Positions 1-14,600 of a stretch of 64,000 bases of DNA are shown piece by piece. The notes below the pieces were generated by a model, which was given only the letters and a program-made list of their open reading frames with translations, did no database searches and had not been told where the DNA came from. This DNA comes from Neocallimastix lanati (nom. inval.) (Eukaryota; Neocallimastigomycota; Neocallimastigomycetes; Neocallimastigales; Neocallimastigaceae): NCBI GenBank assembly GCA_016946835.1, contig JACVTC010000002.1:2744001-2808000 (forward strand). Direction: 5' to 3'. Position 1 is the first letter of the stretch; each line of letters opens with the position of its first letter. The position numbers and the translations under genes are program-made.

Positions 1-135
1 AGATATTAAATAATTATCATTCATTTGTTGGACAAAGAAAAGGAAAAAAAAAAAAAAAAGTTAAAATAATCACTATATAAATTTTTTTCTTAAAATTTTA
101 TTACACTCTTTTATTTACAAAAAAAAAAAAAAAAA

Positions 136-167
<32 letters not shown>

Positions 168-2809
168 GCGACATTAATAAATCATAAAAAAAAAAAGATA
201 ATCATTAAAAAAAAAAAAAAAATAAAATAAAAAGGACAATTTCTTTTCTATTTATATAAAAAAAATAAAATTCATAGCATATATATTGATAGATAAAAAA
301 ATTGATAAAACTTTTTTGGTTTATTTTTTATTTTTTATTTTTTTATTTTTTTATTTTCAATATTTTAATTATTATTTTTTTTTTTTATTCTTATTTTTAT
401 TTATATTTTTTTTATTTTAATAAATATATATTTTTTTTTTATGATCGATTATTTCTATTAACCTTTTTTATATTTTTTAATTTATTTTTATTAATTGTAT
501 TCTGTAATAGTTTATTATATATATTATATTACTGTATTTTTACTATAGATAATTTATATATTTTAATATAAATCATTATATAAATCTATTAATTAATTAA
601 TAAATCATTTAATATTAATATCATATAAATGATAATATAAATATTTATATTATTTTTTATAATTAAAATTTAATAAACTAGTCAAAAACTTTAATTCCTA
701 TTAAAATGGAATATCCTTTTATTTTCTTTTTTTTTTTTTTTCCAAATTATTTCAAGTCATAAATCAATAAAACAATTATGAATTTAAGTCTATCTTATTA
801 ATGTTAAAACAGTTCCAAAAAAAAATAATATACAGAACCAATCTATTGAATCAATTAAATATATATTATATAATATGTTTATAATATAATAAAAAAATGT
901 TAAGTTAAAAAAATTTAAATGAAATGATAACCTTAAAAATCTTTTTTTTTATAAATTAATTTTAGATCTATTAATATATTTATATATATATTAATAAAAA
1001 AAGCTGTCATTTTATATGATCTATCAAAAATATTATAAATTAAAATTATTATTAACACTTTATTATTAAGTATTATAAATTTGTAAATTTTAAATTAAAT
1101 TTTAAATACTAATAAAATAAATATATAAAAAAAATCATAAAAATTATATTTAATTATATAAAAATATATATAAATAAATTAAAATAAATTTAAATAAATT
1201 GCAAAAAATAATTTTTAATTTATTTATATATATATAAAAAAACATTTTATTATTATTATTTAACATATTTTGAATAGATTGTAAGATTCCTTCCACTCAC
1301 CATCCTTTTTTTTATCTGAAGATTTTTAAAATAATACTTTTAAAAATAAAAAAAAAAAGTTAAAAAAAAAAGATAAGAGGAAAAAACAATTATAAAAATA
1401 TAATCAATCAATTTCATTGGTTAATAATAAATTTTGATAAAAACGTTAATTAAAAATAAAATAATATATATAAAATAATAAATAAATAAATAGAAAACTA
1501 TCAAAACAATGATATTAACATAAATATATATAGTTATATGTAATATGTAATATAAAAATTTTATATATAATAGATATTCCTAAAAAGTTTTTAACTAAAT
1601 GAACCTATATATAAATAAAAAAAAGTCCTATAGATATATATTACATAGTGTATATATATTGTTATTAATTTTTTTTTTAATTTTATTTCTAATTTCTTAT
1701 CAAAATTTAAATAATAAAATTAAAAAAAACTTCTTTTTTATTCTTTTCTTAATTAAATTGAGGAAATAAAATTTACTGTCTTTTTTTTTTTTTTTTTTTT
1801 TTTTTCTTTTCTTTGAATGTTTGTTAAAATATTTATATTTGTTATTTTATTTTATATTATTTTATTTGTAATTCTAATTTTATATATATATATATTTATT
1901 TAAAAGATATTTATAATGTATTAATTGTATTAATATTAGCATTAGTATTATATATATTAAAGTATTCCAACTCCATAAAAAAAATGCTTTACTAAGTATA
2001 TTTATCATCATTTCTACCAAACGACAATCTTAACAGTAACTACATATAAATAAAATAAATAAATAAATGATAATAAAGTATATTAAGAAAAAGATAATAA
2101 TTAAATGAATAAATAAATTATTATCAATAAAATGAATTTTTTTTATTATTATATATTTACATGAATTCATTAATAATTTCATTTCTATTCATATTAATCA
2201 CGAAACTACTTTTTTTTTTACTTTATTTTTTATTTAATTTTATTTCTATATAATAAAACCAAAAAAAAAAGAGAATGAAAGAAAGAAAAAAAAAATAAAA
2301 TTTAAGGAAATTAAAAACTAAAAGTAGAAAAATGAATTTATAAGTAAACAAGGATAACATTTTAATTCTGCTTTTTTATTTTTTATTATGTTCAATTACC
2401 ATGTTTTTTTTTTTATTTTATTTTATTTTATTTTATTTTATTTTATTCAATCTGTATTTTATATTTAACATTCTACTATTTATTTTATTTTATTTTATTT
2501 TTATTTTTATTTTTATTTTTATTGTAATGGATGGCTATGGTATGATAGATAATAATAATCATTTAAAATTCTTTATATATAAATAATTAAATATGTATAA
2601 TATTTTTTTATATATAATGAAAATGAAAATGAATTAAAAATTTTAAATTAATTTTTTTAAAAAAATTTTTTTTTTTAAATTTTAAAATTATATATTATAT
2701 ATATTATAATATTTAATTCTATATAATTCTATATATAATTCTATATAATTCTATATAATAATCATAATTATATATATATAAGACAACTATAAATTATTTT
2801 ATAATTATT

Positions 2810-3200
2810 TATTTATTATTTATTATTTATACATTTATTTATTTATTATTCAATTATTTATACATTTATTTATTTATTATTCAATTATTTATTATTTATT
2901 ATTTATACATTTATTTATTTATTATTCAATTATTTATTATTAATTTGAATATTTGAATCATTATAGGTATCCATTGATACTTTTATACTTAAAAATCGTG
3001 ATTGGATTGTATAAACCATAAGATTAGAAATAATATATATAATAGAAATAAGATTAGAAAATCATTATAATAAATAAATATATAAATAAATAACAAATAC
3101 TAAGAGTATTTAATAATAAATAATAAATAATAAATTATAAATAATAAATAATAAATAATTGAATAGTAAATAATTGAATGATACATAATAAATTATAACT
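2810..3200. repeat. AT-only tandem repeats forming an inverted arrangement
   Basis: Left part (about 2810-2945) repeats a unit of the type ATACATTTATTTATTTATT followed by ATTCAATTATTT, about three times. Right part (about 3110-3175) carries the reverse complement (AATAAATAATTGAATAG type). Copies near 2875-2905 and 3135-3170 can pair over about 30 bases around a roughly 230-bp loop. The low complexity means chance pairing must be considered. Confidence 0.5.
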
Positions 3201-4649
3201 ATTTATTTATCTATTTATAATTGTTACTATTTCTCTCTTTTTTTTTTTTTTTTTTTTTTTTGTTAAATTAATTATTATCTTCTATTCTTTTATTTTTTTT
3301 TCCTTTATTATATTCTATTTATAATCACTTTTAAAACTAGGGTTAAGGAAAGTGTTCAAAAAAGATAAATCGGTCTACTTTGATGATTTTTGTACAATAA
3401 TGAATTAATAGTTAAATAGATATATCATATCACTAATTACTAAGATTTATTTAACAATTAAATTATTTATTTATTCACATTTATATAGCTATTTATTTAT
3501 TTACATATCTATCTATCTATTATTTATATTTATTAATTATTAATAGTCTTAACAATAACTTTATTTTGTCTATTGGTTTATATGTTTCTATTTAATTATA
3601 TTCAAATTATAATATATTATAATATATTATAATATGTAATGTAGTATATTGTATAGAATATATTCTATTTTAAATTTTTATTTTGACAATAATTCAATTA
3701 ATAAAAAATCATTGAACTATTTATTTATTTATTTATACATTTATTTAAAATTATTTATATATATATTTATTTATTTAATTTTTTCATATTTATCATAGGT
3801 TATATATATAAATTATATATAAATTAGAGTTTTGATGGACTATTAAGAATATTAAAAAAATTTTATAATAAAAGAATATTTTTTTTATTTTGATTAAATC
3901 TATAAGAAATATAGGTAGCTGAAGTCATACCTTTTCATTATTATATTATGAGAATAATAAATAATATATTTATTATATAGTATTTGTTACTACTAAATAA
4001 ACTATGGATTTAACCTTTTATATGTAGGTATTTATTATTATTTACCATCTTTTTTTTTTTTTATTAATTATATACATTTTATTTATTAGGTAATAACTAT
4101 TATTTAAATTGTTCATATTCAAAAAAATTTTTTTTTCATTTCCGTTCTTATTATTTAATTATTTATTATTTAATTATTTATTATCTATTTATTATTTATT
4201 ATTCAATTATTTATTATTACTAATTGTTACACTTTTAGATTGGAGACATTCAAGATAACATATCTATTTAATTAAATTGAATAGATTTTATCTATTAAAC
4301 AGTATAATAGAATATATTATGTATATATTGAAATTTTAAAATTTAAACTTCTAAATTTTTTATTTCTATTTAATTTATTAAATAAATAAATAATAAATAA
4401 ATAAATTAAAAAAGACAAATAATCAAAATAATCAAGATAATCATAAAAAAATATCATTTTAATTTTTTATAATTTTAAATCATATAAGATGTTTTTCTTT
4501 CTTCTATTTTATTTATATAATTATCTATTAATATTTAATATTATTAATATTTAATAATATATAATTATATATTTAATTGTATATTTTATTATATAATCAT
4601 ATATGTATAAATACTTAATTTTAAAATAAAAATTGACATTTTTATTTTA

Positions 4650-4850
4650 TAATTGAATAATAAATAATTAAATAATTAAATAATTGAATAATAAATAATA
4701 AATAATAAATAATAAATAATAAATAATAAATAATAAATAATAAATAATAAATAATAAATAATAAATAATAAATAATAAATAATAAATAATAAATAATAAA
4801 TAATAATAAATAAATAAATAAATAAATAATAAATAATTAAATACCATAGA
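4650..4850. repeat. (AATAAAT)n heptamer array
   Basis: Tandem array of a 7-bp unit (AATAAAT), about 25 copies with few interruptions, ending in a short AAAT tetramer stretch. The same heptamer family appears on the opposite strand at 51.39-51.83 kb. Confidence 0.85.
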
Positions 4851-6644
4851 ACTACTTATATATATAGTTTGATTTTAATCATAAATATTATCAATTAAAT
4901 ATTTTTATTTTACTAATTGTGCTAAATTAAATATTAGGTAGATTATAATATATTATTAATATAGGTAGAATAAAATATATAATATATTATAATTTATAAA
5001 TATTTATTAAATTTATATAGTTGGATAAACTAAATAACATTATTATCATTAATATATATGGTAGAATGTAATGCAATATATGAAAATTTAATGGGGTATT
5101 TAGAAAGAATTCTTAAATTAAGTTGACTATATGATTAAATATATATATTTACTATAAAACCATTGGCTATTAATAATATATATATATTACGATTAAAATA
5201 ATATATTATAGTATATTATTAATATATAAATAATATAATTTAATTAGAATAACAATTTTAAAGTTTATTTTACATTAACTTAAACTTTTTATTTATTCAA
5301 TATACACCATTATATTATAATATATGGTAATAATATATATTATATTTAAATATTATAAAGTTTTTTTAAAATATTTTTTTTATTTTTTTTCTATTTTTTT
5401 TAAAAATGAAATGACTTTCCAAAACCAATTGAATTTGTCATTTATTTTCAATATATTTATATCTATTCAGACTATATATTTTAATTATATATATAATATA
5501 TACTATTATATATTGGCCTTTTTTATTTTATTTTATTTATTTTTTGGAATTTATTCTATTTATTTATATATATTTATTTATTTTTTTTAATATATAATTT
5601 AATTCTTTTTATTTAAATAATAAATAAATAAATAAATAAGTAAAATACTACTAAATGATAAATTATAATTAATTAATATTTATATAATTTTCTATTTAAT
5701 TTTATTTTATTTTGTTTTATTTTTATATAATAGTTTTTCTTTTTATCTTATAAATTTTTCTCTCTCTCTTTTTTTTTTTTTTTTTTTCATGTTTTTATCT
5801 TTTTTTTTATTTTACACCCTTTTTTTATTATATATATAAAATGATTAACAAAAGTTTTAAATAAATTTAAAATTTAACTATATAATTATATATATTTTTT
5901 AAAAGAATAAAAAACGAAAATATGAAGTTTTAAAAATATTTATTTAGTGGAGAAAAGAAGAAAAAAAAATTTTTTTTTATTCAATTGTTATAAGCTTAAT
6001 AAAGTTTTACTTATTAAATATATTATTTAAAAAAAAAGTTAAAAATATTAAGACATTTCTATATATTAATTTACTACAAGAAAATAATTTATTAATGAAA
6101 GAATTAAAAAAAAAAAAAAAAAGGAAAAGAAAAAAAAGTATATTTTCATTTTTATATTTATATTTAATCAGAATAAAATATTTTCATATATAGTATTTTT
6201 TTTTTTTTTTATTTTATATTTGAACATATTTATTATTGTTATTATTATTTTTTTTTTTTTCAATTATCTATATTTAAATTCGAATTTTAGATATATATAA
6301 TAATTAATTGCAATAAAATAAAATAAAATAATAAAGAAAAAAACATTAATATTGTTATTTAAAAAATAGTCAACTTTATATAAAGACATATTAAGTTTTT
6401 ATAATTAACATAATTTATCTTTTCTTTTCTTTCTTTTCTTTTTCCTTCTTTGTTATGTAATATTTTATGATTTTAAATCAATTTATTTTCATTTTATTTA
6501 AAGAAATTAAGAAAAAAGTAAACCAGTAAAACTTTTTTTTTTTTTTCATTTTAATTATTATTATTATTTTTATATATATAAAAGGCTTTATTTATTAAAT
6601 AAGAAAAAAAAAAAAAGATTTGTTTTATATAATAAAATAATATA

Positions 6645-6679
<35 letters not shown>

Positions 6680-7701
6680 CACTTTAATATATATATATTT
6701 TAAAAAAATTATTTATATATATCCATTTATCTATATATCTAAAAAGTATATATTAAATAATATAAGACTGGTATACTTTATGTATGAAATAAATTAATTA
6801 TTATTATTATTATTTTATTTTAAAAAAAAGGTAAAATTATTATTTTTATGTTATAATATAATGTTATTATATATAACAAAAATCAATGCTTTTAAATGAA
6901 ATTTAAAAATAATATATACTCAACTGTTAATACACACACTTGTCATACTCATCGCATACACAAACGAAAATAAAATAAAAAAAAAAAAAAAAATTATATT
7001 GCTAAGAAGAAAAAAAGTTATATATATATATATATAAGAATTATATAAAGAATTATTATAATATTATGAAATATGTTAATTAAAGTACATAACAATAATG
7101 AAAGATGAATAACATCGAATCCACAAAATTATAATAAAAAAAAAAAAAAAAAAAAAAGAAAAAAGAAAAAATAAGAAACTATTAACACCTTAGAAGTATT
7201 AAAAAAAAAGAAAGTAGAAAATCACTTATGAAAGAAAAAATTAAAAAAAAAAAAAAAACTAAATAATAATATATGTATATATTAAATAAAAAAAGTTTAA
7301 AGTTCATATATATATTTTTAATTTTTTTATTAATGTGATAAATATCAATATAATTAATTAATCTTTTTTTTTTTTTTTTTTTTTTTTTTTATATTTTTTT
7401 CTAATATTTTTAATTATTTTATATATATATTTTATATATATGTATATATTTTTATAGATATTTTTTTAACACAATAATATATATAATGACAATTTCTTCA
7501 ATTATTAAATAAACTTGTTAAATTTCTTTATTGAAAGGAATCTTTTTTTTTTTTTTTTTTTTTTATTTAAATATTTTAACATAAAATTATATTGAAATAT
7601 ATCAATATATCAATATAATATATAATATATATTTTAAAAAGTATTTAAATACTTGAATTATTATAATTATTATTATAAAAAATTTCAATAATATCAAAAA
7701 A

Positions 7702-8710
7702 ATGACTGAGGAAAGTGCATGGCAAACGTTTTCTTCAGTAAATATATTTTTATATTCATATAAATATTTTATCTATTGTATTAATATTATTATTAATTTT
7801 ATCTAATATATAAAATAATATAATAGTAAAAAAATAAATATTAAAATATTTTTCCTTATATATTATTTTCGTTTTTATTATTTTTATATATATATATATT
7901 TTATGTCTAAAATGCTATTAATAGATTAAAAAGAAAGAAGATGAAATATTAAAGTTTAAAAATGAAAATTATTATTTTAATGATAATCTTAATCATTTAA
8001 GTAATATTCATGTCTATGATACCGATACTTTTTCTTCTGATAGTGAAGATTATGGTTTTAATAACAAAAATTATGATGAGCAGCCCGAACCTATTGATAC
8101 CACCAATTTTATTACACCACCAAAATCATCCGTAGATTCAAGTTTATCTTCTCCGGAGGATTCAAATTCGGATAAAGAAAAGAAAACCCTAACAACCTTA
8201 CTAAATAATATTAATGAAAATAGTAAAACAATCAATAAGAATCTATCCAATAAAGATAATATCCTTTTAAAACATAGGGTGGCGGTAGCAATTCATAATA
8301 AAAAGGATAAAAAAAGAGGCATGGAAAGTGCATGGACAAAATTCATTAAGGTAATTAACTTTATATATATATATATATATATAAAGTTGGAAAAAAAATA
8401 ATAATAATAAAAAAAAAAAATGTCAATAATAAAAAAAAAAAAAAGAAAAAAAATAGAAAAAAAAAAAATAATAATAATAATTAATAATAATAAATAATAT
8501 ATATATCATTAAATGATTATTTTATAAAAATATATTAAATTATTATTATATATTAAGGAAAATCCAAAGGCAAATAAGAACAAGAATAAAGATAATGATT
8601 TAACTATGCCATATATGAATGTAAGTGGAAAAGATAATATATATATTATATATTTTATTTATTATCTTAATTATTATTATTATTATTATTATTTTTTTAT
8701 ATTTAATTAA

Positions 8711-8747
<37 letters not shown>

Positions 8748-11603
8748 TTATGATTTTAAAATATTCAATTTAATTTTAAAAATCTATAAATATTTTATAT
8801 CAATAATTTTTTAATTTATTATTAATAATAAAACTCAATTAAACACTATTTAATATATTCATTAAAATATTTTTTATTTTTTATTTTTTTTTTTTTTTTT
8901 TTTTTTTTATAATAGGCATATAAAAATTTTATGATTGATGAAGAAAATTTAGAAAATTTAGATATATTGGAAAGATTATCAGTTAATTCAATAAATTCAA
9001 TGAATTCAACAAATTCTTTAACTTCTACAGGAAGTCGTAATAGAAATACTATTAATACTGTGGATGATTATGCTTTTTTTATGGATCATAAAAATGAAAT
9101 ATCTGCTTGGAAAATTAAGGAATTAGCTAAATCTTCTATGGAATTATTAAATTCAGATAATCGTTCTCATTCTCATATTCAAAGATCATTTTTAGAAAGT
9201 GATATTAGTGCATGGCGTAGTAGTGGTCCTATTAAAGAAACAAAGAAAAATAAACTTTCTTCTTCTCCTTCTTCTTCGGTAACGGCAATGGCAACATCAA
9301 TACCAATGTCAATGTCAACGTCAATGTCAATGCCGATATCAAAGTCAACATTGACATCAATATCAACATCAACAAACATAAATGAAACAGATAAAATCAA
9401 AGATAGTAATGGTAATGATGATGATGGTAGGAATGGTAATAATGATAGTAGTGTTGGTAATGCTAATGATAAACCTAAAGATACTGTAGATAATAATAAA
9501 ATTAATTCTGAAGTTGTTAGTAATCAACATCGTACTACCTTTGATTTTGATACCAATGTTTCAGATTCAATAAGTGCATGGAAAGTTGATTCCTTAAAGT
9601 CTATTGAAGAGATTCTAAAAGGATATAATATTAAACAAGCAATTGGTAAAGGCTATTACGGTATTATATATAAAGGTATTAATGAAAAAACGGGACAACC
9701 AATAGCAGTTAAAACCGAGAAGATATCAGAAAAAAATAAACATTTAGAAGAAGAATATGCCATTTATCAACGGCTATTTGGAGTAGAAGGCATGCCACGA
9801 GTTCTTTACTATGGTCAATTGGAAAAAGATAATATTATGATTATGGAATTGTTGGGTCCAAGTATTGAAAATTTATTTAGACTATGTCATCGTCATTTTT
9901 CAATGAAAACCATTTGTATGATAGCTAAACAGTTAATTACACGATTAGAAAAAGTTCATGAACGAGGAATTGTATATCGTGATATTAAACCAGAGAATTT
10001 TTTAGTAGGTTATATTGATTACTCTAAACCGATAAGGAGGGAATACCCGAAAGGAGAAGAAGTCTATTTACAGGATGGTAGCGTAGGAAGACCCCCTGTT
10101 TCTACTATTTATTTAGCAGATTTTGGACTTTCTGAATTTTATAGGAATCAGGTCACACATCGTTATGTTCCAAATAAAAAGAAACCCCCCTGTGGTACCC
10201 CGAGGTATATGAGTTTAAATACACATCGTTGTGATCAACAGACGCCAAGGGATGATTTAGAGGCACTTGGTTACTGTTTATTATATTTATGTTTTGGGGG
10301 TCATTTACCTTGGATGGGTATTACGGCTAAGACGCCTGAAGCCATGATTATGTCTATTGGAAGAACGAAGGCGTCCATTCCTCTTGAACAACTTTGCAAA
10401 AATCTTCCAAATCAATTTATCTTGTATTTTAGGTATGTTCGTTTCTTAGAATTTTATGATAAACCTAATTATGATTTCTTACGTTCCCTTTTTGATGATA
10501 TTTTAAATGGAATGGGACAGGTGGATGATGGTGATTTTGATTGGATCGCTCCCATTCGTTTACATCAGGAACAGAAGGCTAAGAGGCAAAGGATGGAAAG
10601 AGAAAAAGAAATGAAAAAAATAGAAATGGGAAAAAAAAATAATAATAAAAGAGAAAGAGATAGTCATGAAAAGAAAAGAAAATTAAGTTTAATTCAACAA
10701 CAAAATCATCATCATCATCATCACCACCATCATTTCCCTTGTCAATGCTCTAATAATAAAGCCTTTAATAGTAATAGTAATAATATTAATAGTCAAAGTA
10801 ATGATAATGATAATGGTAATGGTAATGGAAATTGTAGTTGTAATTGTAATTGTAATTGTAATTGTGATGGTAATGGAAATTGTTGTATGGGTAATGATTA
10901 TGATAATAATTGTTATAGTAAAAAGAAACAGGCCATTTCTTCTTTAGAGAATCATGATGATGGTGAAGGTATAAGTAATAAAAGAATTCATCATAATCAT
11001 ACAAATGGTACCAGTGGTAAAGTAATATATTCAAATGTAACAAATTCCCCAAATTCAAATTTTACTACAACGACGACGGCAACAACAACTTCATCTAGTA
11101 ATTCTTCAGGTCCAAGTGATCATGATTATGGTTATGTCAACATAAATTCTTATTCCACCAATAATTCTTCTAATACAAATATAGGTACAACTAATAATAT
11201 AAATACCGAAACAAATAATATTACAGATACAAATAATAATACAGAAACAAATAATAATATAGAAACAAATAATAATATAGATAAAAATACTACTACTATC
11301 AATACCAATGCATCCCCTGATATTAATACCAAATCTTTAAATATCAATTCTAATCTTGATAATAACATTAATCCTACATTTTTTAAGAATTCAAGTTCCA
11401 ATCCTAAATTCAATATAAATAATACAGCAACTCATTTAAATAATACTACAAATTCAAATTTATATCTAAATCCTAATAGTAATAACAATAATATAAATAG
11501 TATTACGAGGTCTAATGTTAATGGAATTATAACGAATGCTGTGTGTAAAAAGGAAAATTCAAAAAATAGGTTTTGGTCTCAAGTATTTCCACATTTAAAT
11601 TAA
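7702..11603 (+). CDS. Casein kinase 1-family protein kinase with long N-terminal extension, 4 exons
   Basis: Exons 7702-7737, 7925-8350, 8558-8620 and 8916-11603 join in frame (all introns phase 0, GT donors, AG acceptors) into about 1070 residues. The start follows an A-rich leader. The kinase domain spans roughly residues 410-710: glycine loop IGKGYYG at 418-424, Lys441 (AVKTEK), catalytic loop YRDIKPEN with Asp531, DFG at 577-579. GTPRYMSLNTH stands where CK1 enzymes have GTARYxSINTH in place of APE. This pattern, with LGPSIENLF and RDDLEALGY, identifies CK1, perhaps closest to the fungal Yck group. The histidine of HRD is Tyr, an oddity that need not abolish activity. No C-terminal Cys-Cys palmitoylation site is seen. 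The roughly 400-residue N-terminal part is Ser/Asn-rich with five SAW motifs. The C-terminal tail has poly-His, a CxC-rich stretch and Asn/Thr repeats. Likely Ser/Thr phosphorylation; substrates unknown. Confidence 0.93.
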
Positions 11604-11642
11604 AAATAATTTTTAATTATTAAATTTAAATTTTAATTTTAA

Positions 11643-11683
<41 letters not shown>

Positions 11684-14600
11684 GTAAATATATATTTCTA
11701 TATATTTGTTTATTTTATTAAAAAAAAAAAAAAAAAAAAAAAAGAAAAGAAAAAAAGGAGAAAAAATGGGAATTTTTTTTTTTTTATATATATATTTTAA
11801 AAAAGATTACAATAATTATTTATATTAATATACATAAAAATATATATATATATTTTGAACTATATATAAATATATAATATATATATTATTTCATACTTTT
11901 TAAATTTTTATTTTTATTTTTATTTTATTTTATTTATTTATTTTTATTTTTATTTTTATTATTTTTTTTTTTTATTATTATTAAATTTGTATTATTATTA
12001 TTTTTTATATTTTATTATATATATATATATGTATATTTTTTTTTTTTTTTTTAAAAATTTAATATTTTTTTTTTTTTTATAGTTTCTTTTTTTTTTTAAA
12101 AAAATTTTTTTTTATTTTATATGTATTATTTTATTTCATAGCATATATATATTAAACTAAAAAATATACCTTTATTTAAAAAGCAATAAATTAATATTTA
12201 TTTTTAGTTTAATTTTTAAATAGCAAAAACAATATTGTATAAAATATGTAAATATATATATATATATATTTTAAAAATAATAATAAAAAAAAACTGTTAT
12301 TAATTATATTTGGAATATTTTATATAAAACATAAGTCATTTCATTTCATTTTTTTTTTTTTTTTTTTTTTTTTTTTGAAATGTAGGAGTAACTGGAAACG
12401 TTCAACAAATCATTTTTTTTATTTTTTATTTTTTTTTTATTAAAAAAAAAAAAAAAATTAAAATAAAATAAAATAAAAAACATAATTAAATAAATAAAAA
12501 ATAAAATAGTTTTATAAAAATAAAATAAAATAAATAAATATAAAGAAAATATATATATATATATATTTAAAAAAATAAAATAAAATAAAAATAAATATAA
12601 TTTTTACTAAATATAAATTAATATATATATATTTTTATATATATTTAAAAAGAATTTTATTTTATTTTTTTTTATTTTTTTTTTTTTATTTTTTGTTGTT
12701 AAATTGTAAATTAATAAAATTTATTACATTTATTACATTATTATTATTATTATTATTATTATTATCATTATTATCATTTATTTTTTTATTTTAATTTTAA
12801 TTTATATTTATGTTATTGAATTTTTTTTTTTTTTTTTTTTTTTAATTCTTTACTTTTATATCGTTCATTCTTTATTACTATTTTCCTTTATTTATTTATT
12901 TATCTTCAGTAATACTTTACTGTTTTATATTATTGTATTACTTTACTATCTTTATTTTTATTTTTCTAACATTTATTATTGTATTATTAATTATTATTAT
13001 TTATTTATTATTTAATTATTTATTATTTATTTACTATTTATTATTATTTAATATTTATTATTTATTTATTTATTTATTATTTATATTATTTATTTATTAT
13101 TAATTATTTATTATTCAATTATTTATTATTATTATTCAATTATTTGATTATTTAATTATTTAATTATTTATTATTTATTATTTATAATTTATAATTATTT
13201 ATTATGTATTATTTGTATTATTTAATTATTTATTATTTATTATTTACACGTGAAAAATAAGTAAAAAATTATTTTTTTTGTTACCAAAAGGAAAAATTTG
13301 ATATAAAAAAAAAACATACTTAATAATAATATATATAATAAATATAATATATATAATATTAAATAAATATTAATATATAATTTATATAATTTTTAATTTA
13401 ATTTCTTTATATAAATAAATTTCCAAGATCAAAAAAAAAAAAAAAATTTTTTTTTTTAAGATCATATTAATAAAAATCAAAACAATCAAAAATTAAAAAA
13501 ATCAAAAATAATAAATAAATAAATAAATAAAAAGAAAGGAGAAAAGAAAAGAAAAGAAAGAAAAAACAAATTTTTAAAATGAAAATTTTTATTTTTTTAT
13601 AATAATTTGTAAAAAAAAAAAAAAAACATCTATGAAATAAATAATTAAAAAATAAATAATAATAATAAATAATAAAATTTTTTTTTTTTTATTTTTTTTA
13701 TTTTTTTAAACTTTTATAAAAAAGTAAATAATTAATTAATTTTATAAATAATTAAAATTAATTTTCATCGTATTCATCAAAAATTTTTTAATTTTAATTT
13801 CTTTTTTTTTTATTAAAATTAAATAATAAATAATAAATAATAAATAATAATAAATAATATATAATAAATAATTGAATAATAAATATTAAATAATATAAAA
13901 TAATAATATAAAATAATAATATAAAATAATAAATAAAAAAAAAAAAAATAATGATTAAATAATAAATGATTATTATTATTTATCTTTCATTTTTAATATA
14001 TATATATATATATATTTTTTTTTTATATATATTTTTTATTAATTTTTTTTTTTTTTTGTTTGTTTTATTTTTGTTAAATTCATTATTATTATTAAAAAAA
14101 AAAAATTAAAGGATTTTATTATTATTCCTGTTCAATGATTTCTCCTTATTATTATTATTATTATTATTATTCATTTGTTCATCCGTTAGTGGCAAAAAAT
14201 AAAAAAAAAAAATAAAAATAAAAAAATAAATAAAATAAAAAAAATCAATAATTTATTATTATATTAAAAAAATATAATAATATATATATATATTTTATAT
14301 CTAAACAAAATAATACAAAGCAAAACAAAACAAAAACAAAAACAAAAAAAAAAAAAAAATTTTTTAATAATAATGAATTACATTTTATTACACATCAATT
14401 CATTATATTATTTATTTATTTATTTTTATTATTATTATCTTTTAATTTTTTTTTTTTAATTTTTTTTTTTTAATTTTTTTTTATTTTTTTTTTTAATTTT
14501 TTTTATTTTTTTTTTTTTTTTTGAGTTTGTTTGCATGTTCAAAAAATATTCACTATAATTACTCATGATAAGTTTTTTTTTTTTTTTTTTTTTTTTTGTA

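Larger units (their letters stand above)
1..7701. other. AT-rich intergenic region, no gene seen
   Basis: I see no supportable gene here. The sequence is made of A- and T-tracts, AT dinucleotide runs and short AT-only tandem repeats. Open frames such as those at 302-571, 2401-2586 and 5324-5590 translate to Phe/Ile/Tyr/Leu strings typical of T-rich DNA and lack any domain or codon structure. Heptamer repeats at 2.8-3.2 kb and 4.65-4.85 kb are listed separately. The last few hundred bases presumably hold the promoter and 5' UTR of the kinase gene starting at 7702, but no specific element can be picked out in such AT-rich DNA. Confidence 0.75.

Noticed and set aside
302-571. 89-residue Phe/Tyr/Ile-rich ORF
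   Set aside because: Pure T-tract translation, no start context, no homologue-like features; many similar frames exist (2401, 17007, 24573, 61861, 62348).
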